DNA of 64,000 nt, taken from NCBI GenBank assembly GCA_032560695.1, contig JAWGHR010000003.1, positions 62,001 to 126,000 of the forward strand. Reading direction: 5' to 3'. The position numbers were made by a program, and so were the translations under genes. Positions 25,402 to 34,798 of this stretch are shown piece after piece. Position 1 is the first letter of the stretch. Each line of letters starts with the position of its first letter. The stretch comes from Peptoniphilus_A harei_B. Its GTDB lineage: Bacteria; Bacillota; Clostridia; Tissierellales; Peptoniphilaceae. The notes below the pieces were generated by a model that was not told the DNA's origin, searched no databases, and saw nothing but the letters and a program-made list of their open reading frames with translations.

Positions 25402-25806
25402 TTAATTTATTTTTTTCAAAAGTTCATCAACCCTGTCTCCAAGGTCTTCTAATTTTTCTCTAATTTCTTTGATTTCTCTGTTTACACGAAGGTCTGTAAA
25501 GATGTTGTCGAAAATTATATCTACAAAAAAGTCGTAAGTTGAGTCAGGAATTTCTTCGTCGAGATCAATCCTTATGTCATTTAGTTCCTTTTTTGCAACA
25601 ACTAGTTTATCTCTAACTAGTTCTAAATTTCTATTTATGTCTTTTATCTTTCCTCGTTTTACAAGTCCAACTAGTCCAGAGTCTGCAAAAAGGTCAAAAA
25701 TTCCCCACCTGGATGCACTTTCTGTCATCTTTATAGTCTTATCAATTTCATTTTTAAGGTCTACTAGACTTTCTCTTGCTTCTCTCAATTCTTTTTCTTG
25801 TGACAT
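25402..25806 (-). CDS. uncharacterised coiled-coil protein
   Basis: A 134-residue, highly charged, mostly helical protein with heptad-like stretches at about residues 1-30, 65-95 and 108-132 (ending IREKLEDLGDRVDELLKKI). The middle SRWGIFDLFADSGLVGLVKRGKI segment is less polar and contains Gly, as in proteins that lie on membranes. AAGGAG precedes the ATG. It follows the antiporter gene by 23 bases and is likely its operon partner. I do not recognise a family. Confidence 0.65.
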   Translation of the reverse strand: MSQEKELREARESLVDLKNEIDKTIKMTESASRWGIFDLFADSGLVGLVKRGKIKDINRNLELVRDKLVVAKKELNDIRIDLDEEIPDSTYDFFVDIIFDNIFTDLRVNREIKEIREKLEDLGDRVDELLKKIN

Positions 25807-25829
25807 AATTTACTCCTTTATACTTTCTT

Positions 25830-27434
25830 TTACTTAGCTGGGTCTTCTATTTCCTTTGTCTCCCTAGAGATTATTGCCCTGTCCCCAGAGTTTAAAAGCG
25901 TGTTGCCCCTTGGGACAATTATTTCTCCGTCGGGTCTTTGAACCATAATTATAAGTTCATCTTTTCTTATGTGGAGGTCCTTTACCCTCTTGCCTGCCCA
26001 AGGATGAGTTTCAGAAATTTTTATCTCAAGAAGGTCTTCGCCTGTGTAATCAAAGTAAGTTTCTCCTCCAAGGACAAGTATGTCCCCATCCCTTAGGTAG
26101 GTGTTTCCCCTTGGGACTATGCTCTTGTTGTCTCTTTCTATCTTTGCAATTATAACGTTAAAGGCAAGTTCAATATCTGATATTTTTTTATTCACCCAAG
26201 GAGATATTTTTGTAACGTGAGTCTTTATAAATCCAATGTCTGTCTTGTCTGAATAATAGTTAAAGGTCCTTAGGACACTGTCGTCTGGATCATACATGTC
26301 AACCTTCTTGGTAACAAAAGGGAGAGCTGTCCCCTGGATGAGAAGTGAAAAAATACAAATTACAAAAACTATATGAAAGATGTCTATTGATAGAGCCACT
26401 CCACTATTTACCACCATTATGGCAAAGGCAATGGCAGCTGCTCCCCTAAGTCCTGCTAGGGAAATTATTGTAAGTTGGTTTTTCTTCAGTTTAAAAGGTG
26501 CCATTAGTCCGAAGACTGAAAGTGGCCTTGCTATTATTAGCATAAAGATTGCAAGGATAAAGCCAATAGGAAGGGCCTCAACTATTAGGTGAATGTCTGA
26601 TAAGAGCCCCAATAAGAAGAACATGGCAATTTGAAAAATTGTTGAAAGACCGTCAAAGAAAAATACAACGTCTCTCTTCTTCTTAAACTCGTGGTTACCA
26701 ATGTAAATCCCAAGGACGTAAAGTGCTAAGAATCCATTTCCACCAAGGCTTTGAGTAAGGGCATAGGTTCCTATCATCAAAGTTGCAATAAATACTGAGA
26801 ATATTCCATCTTCATCAAGGGACAATTTTTCTATAAGTTTCATAAAGATAGAGCCCAATAAGAAACCACCTACAAGTCCAAAGATTACTTGTTTCAATAC
26901 CATAATTGGAACTGAAAGGTCACTTCCCAGTAGCATGGACAAGAAGACCATGGTCATGGTGTAGGCTGTGGGGTCGTTGGACCCACTTTCGATTTCAAGT
27001 AGGGATGCTGTCTTGTACTTTAAGTTTAGGTTCTTTGATACAAGAATATTTGATACAGAGGCATAGTCTGTCGATGCCACAACTGATCCTAGTAGCATGG
27101 ACTCTAAGAAGTCAAACTTCAAGACATAATGACAGAAAACTCCTGTTATCAAGGCTGTCCCAAGAACTCCAAGGCTGGCAAGTATAATTGATTCTCTTGC
27201 TCTCTCACGTCCCATGGTCCAGTTGGTACCAAAGCCCCCGTAAAAAATTATTATCATAAGTGCCATTGTTGCAATGTTTTCTGCGATTTTATAATTGTTA
27301 AAGTCGTAACCTAGCGCCGAGAACAATACCCCTAAAGCCAAGAAAAGTAGTAGTGCAGGTAGGCCCGACTTGTTGGATATTTTTGTGGCCATCATTGCCA
27401 ATAAAAGAATCACTGTTATTAGTAATAGATTCAT
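25830..27434 (-). CDS. potassium/sodium-proton antiporter (NhaP2/CvrA type)
   Basis: CPA1-family antiporter with about 12 membrane segments in the first ~380 residues and a regulatory tail carrying RCK_C/TrkA-C-like ligand domains (the paired IVPRGNTYLRDGDILVLGG and IIVPRGNTLLNSGDRAII repeats). The ion-site motifs GSVVASTDYASVSNIL and ESGSNDPTAY correspond to the Asp pairs of NhaP2. ATG at 27434 with AGGAGACTT before it is preferred to the frame open from 27485. Length 534 fits CvrA/NhaP2. It would export K+ or Na+ and import protons to control pH and cell volume. Confidence 0.9.
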   Translation of the reverse strand: MNLLLITVILLLAMMATKISNKSGLPALLLFLALGVLFSALGYDFNNYKIAENIATMALMIIIFYGGFGTNWTMGRERARESIILASLGVLGTALITGVFCHYVLKFDFLESMLLGSVVASTDYASVSNILVSKNLNLKYKTASLLEIESGSNDPTAYTMTMVFLSMLLGSDLSVPIMVLKQVIFGLVGGFLLGSIFMKLIEKLSLDEDGIFSVFIATLMIGTYALTQSLGGNGFLALYVLGIYIGNHEFKKKRDVVFFFDGLSTIFQIAMFFLLGLLSDIHLIVEALPIGFILAIFMLIIARPLSVFGLMAPFKLKKNQLTIISLAGLRGAAAIAFAIMVVNSGVALSIDIFHIVFVICIFSLLIQGTALPFVTKKVDMYDPDDSVLRTFNYYSDKTDIGFIKTHVTKISPWVNKKISDIELAFNVIIAKIERDNKSIVPRGNTYLRDGDILVLGGETYFDYTGEDLLEIKISETHPWAGKRVKDLHIRKDELIIMVQRPDGEIIVPRGNTLLNSGDRAIISRETKEIEDPAK

Positions 27435-27464
27435 AAGTCTCCTCTTTCTAATTTGAAAATCTAT

Positions 27465-27497
27465 TTTTAAAAAGGAACTGCCCAAGGACAGTCCCCA
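27465..27497 (-). terminator. intrinsic terminator
   Basis: Stem GGGACTG/CAGTTCC on the - strand (27495-27474 as outer limits), followed by TTTTTAAAAA. It ends the GNAT-dnaD-dnaI-aminotransferase unit before the antiporter gene. Confidence 0.75.
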
Positions 27498-27553
27498 TTA
27501 ATGTGATTATAACATTTTTAATCTTGCTAAAGTGTAAAATAAATTCAAACATT

Positions 27554-27835
27554 TTAAATTCTGTTTGCCGATTTAAATATATAGAAGAGTGCTCCAGTCA
27601 AAATATAAAAGCCAACTAGGACAAAGAAGAGCTTCTTGTTCTTTGTAAGGCCAGCCATAATAAGAGTTAGGATAACTATAGCAATTGATAAAACAATTTG
27701 TGCCATCCTGAGGCTAGATTTTATGGATCCCTGACTTACTTTTATATAATTATTTGCTAGGACAGAAATCATTATAAGAGTAACTAAAAATATTATTATT
27801 TTCTCTAAAATTTTTAAAATCTTATCCCTATTCAT
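27554..27835 (-). CDS. small three-TM membrane protein
   Basis: A 93-residue protein from ATG 27835, with hydrophobic segments near residues 11-28, 43-62 and 67-86 and a basic start MNRDKILKIL. GAGGG lies four to five bases before the ATG, and the start overlaps the aminotransferase stop by eight bases, so it is translated by coupling. The longer frame from 27847 lacks a ribosome-binding site. No family recognised. Confidence 0.65.
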   Translation of the reverse strand: MNRDKILKILEKIIIFLVTLIMISVLANNYIKVSQGSIKSSLRMAQIVLSIAIVILTLIMAGLTKNKKLFFVLVGFYILTGALFYIFKSANRI

Positions 27836-29024
27836 TTTCCCTCGCATAGGCTTCCATGCCCTCTCTTAAAATTCTCATGCTCTTTTTTATGTCGTCTACA
27901 TTTAGGACAAAGGCAAGTCTAACCATTTGTCTTCCTTCTTCCTTGTTCTTAAAGAAACCTGCAGCAGGTGCAAACATTAAAGTTTCTCCATCAATTTGGA
28001 AGTTTTCGATTAGCCAAATTGCAAATTTTTCCGTATCATCAACTGGAAGCTTTGGCATAACATAAAATGCTCCCTTTGGTTTTTCTACTGTAACTCCAGG
28101 AATTTTAATAAGCTCTTCATAGATAACGTCACGCCTCTTTTGGTATTCCTTGTTCACTTCTTCAAAGTAAGAAGAATCTATTCCATATAATTTTGCTGCT
28201 GCCTTTTGTTCTAAAGTTGGCGCAGCAAGTCTGCAGTTGCAAAGCCTGTTTATTGCGTCCTTGATTTCATCATTTTTTGTTGCGATAGAACCAATTCTTG
28301 CTCCACAAGCTCCAAACCTCTTGGAGATGGAGTCAAGTAAAATTAGGTTATCTTCTATACCACGAACTTCTCCAAAAGACTTATAGACGTTGTCATCGTA
28401 GACAAATTCTCTATAAACTTCGTCTGCAACAATGTATAGGTCGTGTTTTTTCGCAAGCTCAACTATTCTCATAATTTCTTCTTCTGAGTATAGGGCTCCC
28501 GTTGGATTAGTTGGGTTTGAAAGTAGGATTGCTACAGTCTTGTCATTTATGTGTTTTTCTATTTCCTCAATTTCTGGAAGGGCAAAACCTTCTTTTGGAT
28601 CAGTCTTAAAGGCCTCAACTTCAATCCCAAGTTGTTGGAAAACTGTCCTATAGTTTGTGTAGAAGGGGTCAGTTGTAAGAACTTCGTCGCCCTCATCACA
28701 AATTGTTTGGAAGGTAAATAGAAGGGCCTCGCTGGCACCATTTGTGATGTAGATGTCCTTGGCATCAAAATTTATTCCCCTGTTTTTATAATATTTAGCA
28801 GTTGCCTCTCTAAGTTCAATAAGTCCTTGGGCATGGGCATAAGGAAGAGGTCCCTTTTCTACATTTTTAAAGGAATCAAAATAAACATCTGGCACTTCAA
28901 TATCTGGTGCTCCAATATTTAATTCATAAATTTTTATTCCCTTTGCCTTTGCAGCATCGGCGTAAGGTGTCAACTTTCTTACTGCTGAATATTCTACTTC
29001 TTGAATTCTCTTTGATAATTTCAT
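27828..29024 (-). CDS. PLP-dependent aminotransferase, class I/II (AspC-like)
   Basis: Fold-type I aminotransferase of 398 residues, of the aspartate/tyrosine/aromatic group. Substrate and cofactor motifs: LNIGAPDIEVP near the start, TNGASEAL (phosphate-binding turn), LSNPTNPTGALYS, VADEVYREFVY with the pyridine-binding Asp, and DSISKRFGACGARIGS holding the Schiff-base Lys. The C-terminal Arg in MVRLAFVLN contacts the substrate carboxylate. It follows dnaI by 25 bases and overlaps the small membrane protein gene. Being read with replication genes is unusual but probably only operon convenience. Amino acid specificity not determinable. Confidence 0.9.
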   Translation of the reverse strand: MKLSKRIQEVEYSAVRKLTPYADAAKAKGIKIYELNIGAPDIEVPDVYFDSFKNVEKGPLPYAHAQGLIELREATAKYYKNRGINFDAKDIYITNGASEALLFTFQTICDEGDEVLTTDPFYTNYRTVFQQLGIEVEAFKTDPKEGFALPEIEEIEKHINDKTVAILLSNPTNPTGALYSEEEIMRIVELAKKHDLYIVADEVYREFVYDDNVYKSFGEVRGIEDNLILLDSISKRFGACGARIGSIATKNDEIKDAINRLCNCRLAAPTLEQKAAAKLYGIDSSYFEEVNKEYQKRRDVIYEELIKIPGVTVEKPKGAFYVMPKLPVDDTEKFAIWLIENFQIDGETLMFAPAAGFFKNKEEGRQMVRLAFVLNVDDIKKSMRILREGMEAYARENE

Positions 29025-29049
29025 ATTTTCTCCCTTCAGTCCCTCTATA

Positions 29050-30006
29050 TCATTGCCATCTTAGGTCTGGCCCAAAAAATTTAATTGGGACAAATTTTTG
29101 AAAAACTCTTGAAAAGACTCTGTCTGTATAGGTCTCTGATAATTCCTTTGGCGACAAGTTTGTAGAAATAAGAGTCTTCTTGCCACGCAAAAGTCTTGTG
29201 TTTATAATGTTAAAAATCTCTGAGGTTGTAAAGGAGTTTACAAACTCAATTCCCAAGTCATCTACTATTAAAAGGTCTGCCTCAAAATATAGATTGTACT
29301 TGTCATCTTCTATGTTTTTAAACTTCCTATCTTCTATTGTCTTTAAAATCTCATAGGCTGTTTGATAAATTACTATGACGTCACTCTTTATAAGTTCTGC
29401 CGCTATACAGTTTAATAAAAAGGTCTTGCCTTGACCTGTTGGTCCCCAAAGAAGTAGGTTTAGATCATTTTCTTCTTTGAAGTCCCTGATGTATTTTTTA
29501 GAAATTGCCAAAATGTTTTTCATGTTTTCTCTTGGCGACATTTCATACTTTTCATAAACTTTTTCAGAAAATACATTTAAATCAAACTTGTCAAAGTTTT
29601 CCTTGTCCAGCATATAAGAAATTGAGGACATGTCGTATAATTCTGATACAATTAATTTCTTTAGGCAGTGACACTTCTCATCATCTTCATTTATGCCAGT
29701 GTCGTGACAGTCCTTACAAGTATAAATTTCTTCTAAGTAGTCTCTTGGATAGCCATTTTTCTCAAGATAGTCCATCTTCTGTATCTTTAAGTTGTAAATT
29801 TTTTCTGATGCCTCAAGGGACTTGTCAGCGTCTGGGTTTTTTATCTGTTCCATAGATGCCCTAAGGGCAATGTCTTTTATTAGACCGTCAATTTGCCTAA
29901 TTTCAGGAATTTTCTTGTAGATTTCCTCTAGCCTCTTCTCATGGATTTCAGAATTTTTTCTCCTCAAATCTTCATAATAATTACTTATCTTTGCCGTCAG
30001 TTCCAT
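29050..30006 (-). CDS. dnaI: DnaI/DnaC-type helicase loader
   Basis: Primosomal AAA+ ATPase that loads the replicative helicase. N-terminal helical part (about 1-90), then a zinc-knuckle-like cluster CKDCHDTGINEDDEKCHC (near residues 96-115) and the ATPase core with Walker A WGPTGQGKTF, Walker B LLIVDDLG and the sensor STNLSPKEL followed by the arginine-finger segment DRVFSRVFQ. ATG at 30006 lies inside the end of the DnaD-domain gene with AGGTGTTGATT before it, so the two are coupled. Length 318 is normal for DnaI. Partner of the upstream DnaD-domain protein at replication start. Confidence 0.9.
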   Translation of the reverse strand: MELTAKISNYYEDLRRKNSEIHEKRLEEIYKKIPEIRQIDGLIKDIALRASMEQIKNPDADKSLEASEKIYNLKIQKMDYLEKNGYPRDYLEEIYTCKDCHDTGINEDDEKCHCLKKLIVSELYDMSSISYMLDKENFDKFDLNVFSEKVYEKYEMSPRENMKNILAISKKYIRDFKEENDLNLLLWGPTGQGKTFLLNCIAAELIKSDVIVIYQTAYEILKTIEDRKFKNIEDDKYNLYFEADLLIVDDLGIEFVNSFTTSEIFNIINTRLLRGKKTLISTNLSPKELSETYTDRVFSRVFQKFVPIKFFGPDLRWQ

Positions 30007-30994
30007 AATCAACACCTAGCTTTTTAAAACCCTCTTTTTGTTTTCTCATGGCAACATCAAAGAGGTCATCTTCTGAATAATTATCTGTTATTTGCTTAAA
30101 GTTGTGAAAGGCTGTGGGCTTTCTCTTCTTTTTCTTTTGATCCTTTTCCTCAATATCTTCTGGAGACTTAATGTCCAAGTCCTTCCACTTCATGAGGATG
30201 GCATCAACATAATTAACATTGGGCTTGGAAATTTTTGAAGTCCTCTTGCAGGCCTCAAAAATCAAATCCTTAGAGAATTTAAACTCATCAAACCATGAGT
30301 TGATAATGTTGAAGTCAACTTGACTAAACTGCTTGTCCACTCCAATGTATCTCATGATTTTTTTGTACCTATAATATTTTATGTCGTGTTCGATATAGGA
30401 CTGCTCAACATCTTCCATGGTCCTAATGTTGTCTCTGGACCAATTTCTCACAACTTGTTCTACATAGGAAATGTTGTAGATTCCCTTAATCTCTGTTGTG
30501 TAGAAAAAGGCCTCCTCAATTAAATCAGCTGGCATATTATAAGCTGTGATCCAATTTATTATGTCGATTTTCTTCATAGGGGCAATGGGCTCTCTCATGA
30601 GAAACTCTGCCCTAGTAAGTAGGTTGGCATAGGTTGGGTTTGCCACAACCTCTGAGTAACCCTTGTCTTTTTTCTTTTCATCTGCCTTTAAGTTGTAGAC
30701 ATTTTTGATGTAGAGTTCTTTAAGGTTTACAAACTTAACCTTGTCCTCTTCCATTTCAACTATGCCCATCTTCTTCCAATAGGCCCAGGCCCTATTGACA
30801 TCGGACTCAAGAATACCAAGATAATCGGCGAGCTTTTCGTTTGTAATATCAGTCCTGTTTTCCTTGGCAAACTTATAGCCCAAGAGATAAACTTTTACAA
30901 ATTCGCCATTGGCTCCTGGCATAAAATCATTTATAAAAATATTCTCAATGGAAGTCTCTCCAAGGTCGTATTTATTATTTTCAAGTAAAAACAT
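29981..30994 (-). CDS. DnaD/DnaB-domain replication initiation protein
   Basis: Primosome protein of 337 residues with an N-terminal winged-helix-like part (about 20-105, ITNEKLADYLGILESDVNRAWAYWKKMGIVE) and two DnaD C-terminal-type helical domains (about 130-200 and 205-275; YVEQVVRNWSRDNI and YVDAILMKWKDLDI are their shared YxxxIxxxW signature). The Lys-rich tail KKKKRKPTAFHNF is typical and may bind DNA. It precedes dnaI and overlaps its start, as dnaB-dnaI do in Bacillus, so it may be the functional DnaB. The gene follows the GNAT gene by three bases. Confidence 0.88.
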   Translation of the reverse strand: MFLLENNKYDLGETSIENIFINDFMPGANGEFVKVYLLGYKFAKENRTDITNEKLADYLGILESDVNRAWAYWKKMGIVEMEEDKVKFVNLKELYIKNVYNLKADEKKKDKGYSEVVANPTYANLLTRAEFLMREPIAPMKKIDIINWITAYNMPADLIEEAFFYTTEIKGIYNISYVEQVVRNWSRDNIRTMEDVEQSYIEHDIKYYRYKKIMRYIGVDKQFSQVDFNIINSWFDEFKFSKDLIFEACKRTSKISKPNVNYVDAILMKWKDLDIKSPEDIEEKDQKKKKRKPTAFHNFKQITDNYSEDDLFDVAMRKQKEGFKKLGVDYGTDGKDK

Positions 30995-30997
30995 ATT

Positions 30998-31570
30998 TCA
31001 CCAATCTCTTTCCAGATCTAAGTCCATCTTTATAGCGTAGTTAAAAGTCTTATTTAAAATAATCTTAAAGGAAGACTTGTTCTCACGAAAGTCAGGAAGG
31101 CTTTCGTCGTAGCTTCCATTGGGAAACTTCATGAGGAAGCTGTATCTTTTTTTAAAGCCAAGCTCTTCATAAACTCTTATAGCCCTCTTGTTGTATTGGG
31201 CTGCAAATAAAAATATTTTCTTGAAGCCCCTTTCCTTTAAGTAAGTTAGGAAGAGCTCCAGTACTTTTTTGCCAATCCCCTTGTCTATGTAGTTGGGATC
31301 TAATACGACGCCAAGCTCTGCCTTCTTTAAAATCTTATTTATATTTTTAAGAGACAAGTAGCCAATAATTTTGCCATCACTTTCGATGACAAAGTATTCT
31401 GATAGGGGCCTTCTCGTCTTCCACTTAAACCATTCTATTATATCTTCTTTAGACTCTTCAATAAAATTATATTCCAAAAAAAGAGGCGATTCATGATGTC
31501 CCCAATTTCTAAAAGTAAAAACATCTCTCAAGTTCATCTTCCTAAAACTTAGTTCTAGATAATTTTCCAT
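30998..31570 (-). CDS. GNAT-family N-acetyltransferase
   Basis: Acetyl-CoA-dependent acetyltransferase of 190 residues. The acetyl-CoA loop is YIDKGIGKKVLELFL (Q/RxxGxG/A-like), followed by the C-terminal AAQYNKRAIRVYEELGFKK typical of RimI/RimJ/SpeG-type enzymes. ATG at 31570 has AAAGGAGG before it; the longer frame from 31636 does not. First gene of the unit leading into dnaD-dnaI. Acceptor unknown (protein N-terminus, amino sugar or polyamine are all possible). Confidence 0.82.
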   Translation of the reverse strand: MENYLELSFRKMNLRDVFTFRNWGHHESPLFLEYNFIEESKEDIIEWFKWKTRRPLSEYFVIESDGKIIGYLSLKNINKILKKAELGVVLDPNYIDKGIGKKVLELFLTYLKERGFKKIFLFAAQYNKRAIRVYEELGFKKRYSFLMKFPNGSYDESLPDFRENKSSFKIILNKTFNYAIKMDLDLERDW

Positions 31571-31784
31571 AAAGAGCCTCCTTTGATTATTATATACTAT
31601 TTTAACTTGTCTATAAAGAAGTATAAGAATTTTCAAATTTATGGAAAAATTTTTATATCATTAAGCAAAAAGATAAATTCTCCCATTTACATTGTTTAAA
31701 TTTCTTTAATTTTTGAGCTTTTATGATAAAATAAAGTAAGGTTATTAATTAATTTTATACAATTCGTAACAGGAGAGAATTTTT

Positions 31785-32270
31785 ATGAGAAAAAATGACA
31801 ATTTAGATGAAATTGATGTTGAGATTCTTGAGCTCTTGAGAAAAAACGGACGCATGAGCCACGAAGACATCTCAAAGAAATTGAATCTAACAAGACCTGC
31901 TATCCATAGAAGAATATATAAAATGGAAGACGCTGGTTACATCAAGGGCTACAAGGTCCTTGTTGATTGGCAAAAAATTGGCTACAACGTGGACACCTAT
32001 GTCCTATGCAAGGTCAACACTAACGACTTCGAGGGCCTTATCTCCAAGATAATGGAAATCCAAGACGAGAAATTTAAAATATTTGAATGCTACAGGGTCA
32101 CAGGCGAACACTGTATCATGCTTAGAATTAAAACCATAAATACTTCAGACCTCACAAGGTTTTATGATATGATTTTAAAAATCGATGGAATACTTGATAC
32201 TAAAACCCTTCTTATTCTTTACTCCGAAAAGGGAAATGACGAAATTTTTACAAGGGTTGATACTGAATAG
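31785..32270 (+). CDS. Lrp/AsnC-family transcription regulator
   Basis: A 161-residue regulator with an N-terminal winged helix-turn-helix (about residues 8-57: LDEIDVEILELLRKNGRMSH, then DISKKLNLTRPAIHRRI and a wing at GYIKGY) and a C-terminal RAM/ligand-binding ferredoxin-like domain (about 65-150). AGGAGAG lies before the ATG. It sits 18 bases upstream of walR and reads in the same direction, so it probably shares the wal transcript. The intergenic DNA before it (31571-31784) is A+T-rich and holds the divergent promoters. Effector is unknown. Confidence 0.88.
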   Translation: MRKNDNLDEIDVEILELLRKNGRMSHEDISKKLNLTRPAIHRRIYKMEDAGYIKGYKVLVDWQKIGYNVDTYVLCKVNTNDFEGLISKIMEIQDEKFKIFECYRVTGEHCIMLRIKTINTSDLTRFYDMILKIDGILDTKTLLILYSEKGNDEIFTRVDTE

Positions 32271-32288
32271 TTAACAAAGGATGATTTT

Positions 32289-32990
32289 ATGGAAGAAAAA
32301 ATACTAGTTGTAGACGACGAATCTGCAATCTCTAATATTATAAAGTTTAATTTTGAAAAAGAAGGCTACATTGTTGAGACAGGTTGCAATGGAAAGGAAG
32401 CTATTGCCCTTGCAAAAGAAAATAATTATGACCTAATCCTTCTCGACATAATGATGCCAAAGCTAAATGGCTTTGAAGCTCTAAGGGAAATAAGAAAAAC
32501 TTCTGATGTGCCTGTCATAATGTTGACAGCAAGAGAAGAAGAAGTTGATAAGGTCTTGGGTCTTGAGCTTGGAGCAGACGACTACGTTGTAAAACCCTTC
32601 TCCATGAGGGAACTCCTTGCAAGGGTCAAAGCTGTCCTAAGAAGGTTTGACAGCCCAGACAAGAAGGACGATTCATCTATCCTAAAGGTCATGGATCTTG
32701 AAATTGATTTAAACAAGTACCAAGTCCTAAGGGGCGATGAGGTAATTGAACTTACCCTTCGTGAGTTTGAACTCTTAAAGTTCTTGGCTTCCTACCCAGG
32801 AAGAGTCTTCTCTAGGGAAGAGCTCCTTGAAGAAGTTTGGGAGTATGAATATTATGGCGACATAAGAACAGTTGATGTTACTGTTAGAAGACTCCGTGAA
32901 AAAATCGAAGATGAGAAAAAGGGCTTTAAATACATCAAGACTAAAAGGGGAGTTGGCTATTTCTTTGCCTCAGATAATGGTGAAGCCTAA
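32289..32990 (+). CDS. walR: response regulator WalR
   Basis: OmpR/PhoB-class response regulator (233 residues) of the essential WalRK system controlling cell-wall hydrolases. Receiver domain residues: Asp9-Asp10 acidic pair, phospho-acceptor Asp53 in LILLDIMMPK, switch Thr in VIMLTARE and Lys in VVKPFSMREL. The winged-helix DNA-binding domain fills about residues 130-228 with RTVDVTVRRLREKIE. The stop codon overlaps the walK start by one base (TAATGA), giving tight coupling. Identification rests on sequence and on the walKHIJ neighbours. Confidence 0.95.
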   Translation: MEEKILVVDDESAISNIIKFNFEKEGYIVETGCNGKEAIALAKENNYDLILLDIMMPKLNGFEALREIRKTSDVPVIMLTAREEEVDKVLGLELGADDYVVKPFSMRELLARVKAVLRRFDSPDKKDDSSILKVMDLEIDLNKYQVLRGDEVIELTLREFELLKFLASYPGRVFSREELLEEVWEYEYYGDIRTVDVTVRRLREKIEDEKKGFKYIKTKRGVGYFFASDNGEA

Positions 32991-34798
32991 TGAACCACTC
33001 CATTAAGTCTAGATTTATTTTAATTTATGTGGTCCTAGTTCTCATTTCCATGTTTATCGCATCTACCTTTATCATCGATAGACTGGAAAATGTGCAAATA
33101 GAAACGGCCACTTCTTCCATGGTTAAGACCATGGACACACTTGCCACAACAACATCGGCATTTTTTAAAGATAATAATTATGAAACTCTACCCCAGCTTG
33201 ACGCAACGCTTAAAGACTGGGGTATTTCCAGTGAAGAATCTGCTTATGTAATTTCACCAGACAAGGCCCCAAAGATCCTTGCTAGCACAAAAAACATTTC
33301 TCCCAAGGAGTCAGACGATGCCTACTCAGTGAAATTTATCGAGCCAAAGCTTGTTATGGATGCAGCTGCAGGCAAGACTCGTGAAAAAATCGTGGAGTAC
33401 AAGAACCAGGGCGACGTGGAAAAACACATTGCAAGGCCAATCCTATCCGGCGATGGAGATATCCTTGCCATAATTTATATGACGAGAAATCTAAATTCAA
33501 TTTATTCTGTAATAGACGACTCCAAGGTAATTATTACTTACGCAACTTTGATTTCTCTTTTGACAACTTCTATACTTGGATACTTTATTGCCAACTCCAT
33601 CACTGGTCCCATTCGAACTCTTACTAAGAAGGCCAAGGCCCTGGCCAAGGGTAACTTTAACCAAAGTATTGAGGTCAAGAGCAAGGACGAAATTGGCGAA
33701 CTTGGTATGATGTTTAACTTCTTAACAAAGGAGCTTCGTGAATCCATAGAGAAGATGGACCTTGAGAGGTCAAAGCTTGACACAATTTTTAACTACATGG
33801 CAGAAGGGGTCATTGCAATTGACAGGAGCAACAGGCTTATCCATGCCAACTCCATTGCCAAGAAGATTTTAAATATTTCAGAAAAGGACTTTAACAGGGT
33901 TATTAACCTAAAGTCCATTAACCTCTACAACATTGACTACAAAAATGAAGAGAGTCTCCGAGGGGAAGAACTGACAAAAATTGCCAACTCCTTCTACAAG
34001 ATCAAATATGCCCCCTACAAGTCCGATGCCTTTATTAACTCTGGGCTAATTATAGTCTTGCAAGACGTGGACAAGGAGCACATGTTAGACATTATGCGTA
34101 AGGAATTTGTCGCCAATGTCTCTCACGAGTTAAAGACTCCTATCACAACTATAAAGTCCTACACAGAGACCCTACTTGATAGTGACCTTGATGTGAAATC
34201 ACAAAGGAACTTCTTAAAGATTATCGACAGGGAAAACTCCAGGATGTCTAGGATTGTTACAGACCTCTTGTACCTTTCTAACATTGACTACAACAAGGAC
34301 AATGTAACTTTATCAAACATTGACACCTATGAGTTTATTGCTGAAGCAATAGAGTCTCAATCAATCTTAATAGTTCAAAAAAATCACAAGATCGAATTGA
34401 ATATTGATATGGACATAAAGGATATTTACGCAGATAGAAGCGGGGCAGACCAAATCCTTACAAATATTATTTCCAACGCCTGCAAGTACACTCCTGAAAA
34501 TGGAAAAATCATTATTGACGCAACAAATATTGAGGACCTTGTAGAAATCAAGGTGACTGACAATGGTATTGGAATACCTAAGGAAGACCTGCCAAGGATT
34601 ACTGAAAGATTTTACAGGGTTGAAAAGGGCAGGAGCAGGCAAATGGGTGGAACAGGCCTTGGCCTTTCCATTGCCAACGAGATGATAAAATCCTTTGGAG
34701 GTAGTCTAAAGGTTGATTCTGTCTTTGGAGAAGGAACTACTATAACCCTCCTCTTCAAGGCAAGCGAAGGTGATGACTATGATGAAGAAATTGCCTAA
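32990..34798 (+). CDS. walK: sensor histidine kinase WalK
   Basis: Membrane sensor kinase of 602 residues. In order: TM1 about 9-27, an external PAS/Cache-like domain about 30-175, TM2 about 178-200, HAMP about 200-253, PAS about 262-365, HisKA with the phospho-acceptor His379 in VSHELKTP, and the HATPase_c domain with N box IISNACKYTPEN, G1 VTDNGIGIP and G2 MGGTGLGLS. It phosphorylates WalR in response to wall or lipid II status. The start overlaps walR by one base and its end overlaps walH by about 20 bases. Confidence 0.95.
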   Translation: MNHSIKSRFILIYVVLVLISMFIASTFIIDRLENVQIETATSSMVKTMDTLATTTSAFFKDNNYETLPQLDATLKDWGISSEESAYVISPDKAPKILASTKNISPKESDDAYSVKFIEPKLVMDAAAGKTREKIVEYKNQGDVEKHIARPILSGDGDILAIIYMTRNLNSIYSVIDDSKVIITYATLISLLTTSILGYFIANSITGPIRTLTKKAKALAKGNFNQSIEVKSKDEIGELGMMFNFLTKELRESIEKMDLERSKLDTIFNYMAEGVIAIDRSNRLIHANSIAKKILNISEKDFNRVINLKSINLYNIDYKNEESLRGEELTKIANSFYKIKYAPYKSDAFINSGLIIVLQDVDKEHMLDIMRKEFVANVSHELKTPITTIKSYTETLLDSDLDVKSQRNFLKIIDRENSRMSRIVTDLLYLSNIDYNKDNVTLSNIDTYEFIAEAIESQSILIVQKNHKIELNIDMDIKDIYADRSGADQILTNIISNACKYTPENGKIIIDATNIEDLVEIKVTDNGIGIPKEDLPRITERFYRVEKGRSRQMGGTGLGLSIANEMIKSFGGSLKVDSVFGEGTTITLLFKASEGDDYDEEIA

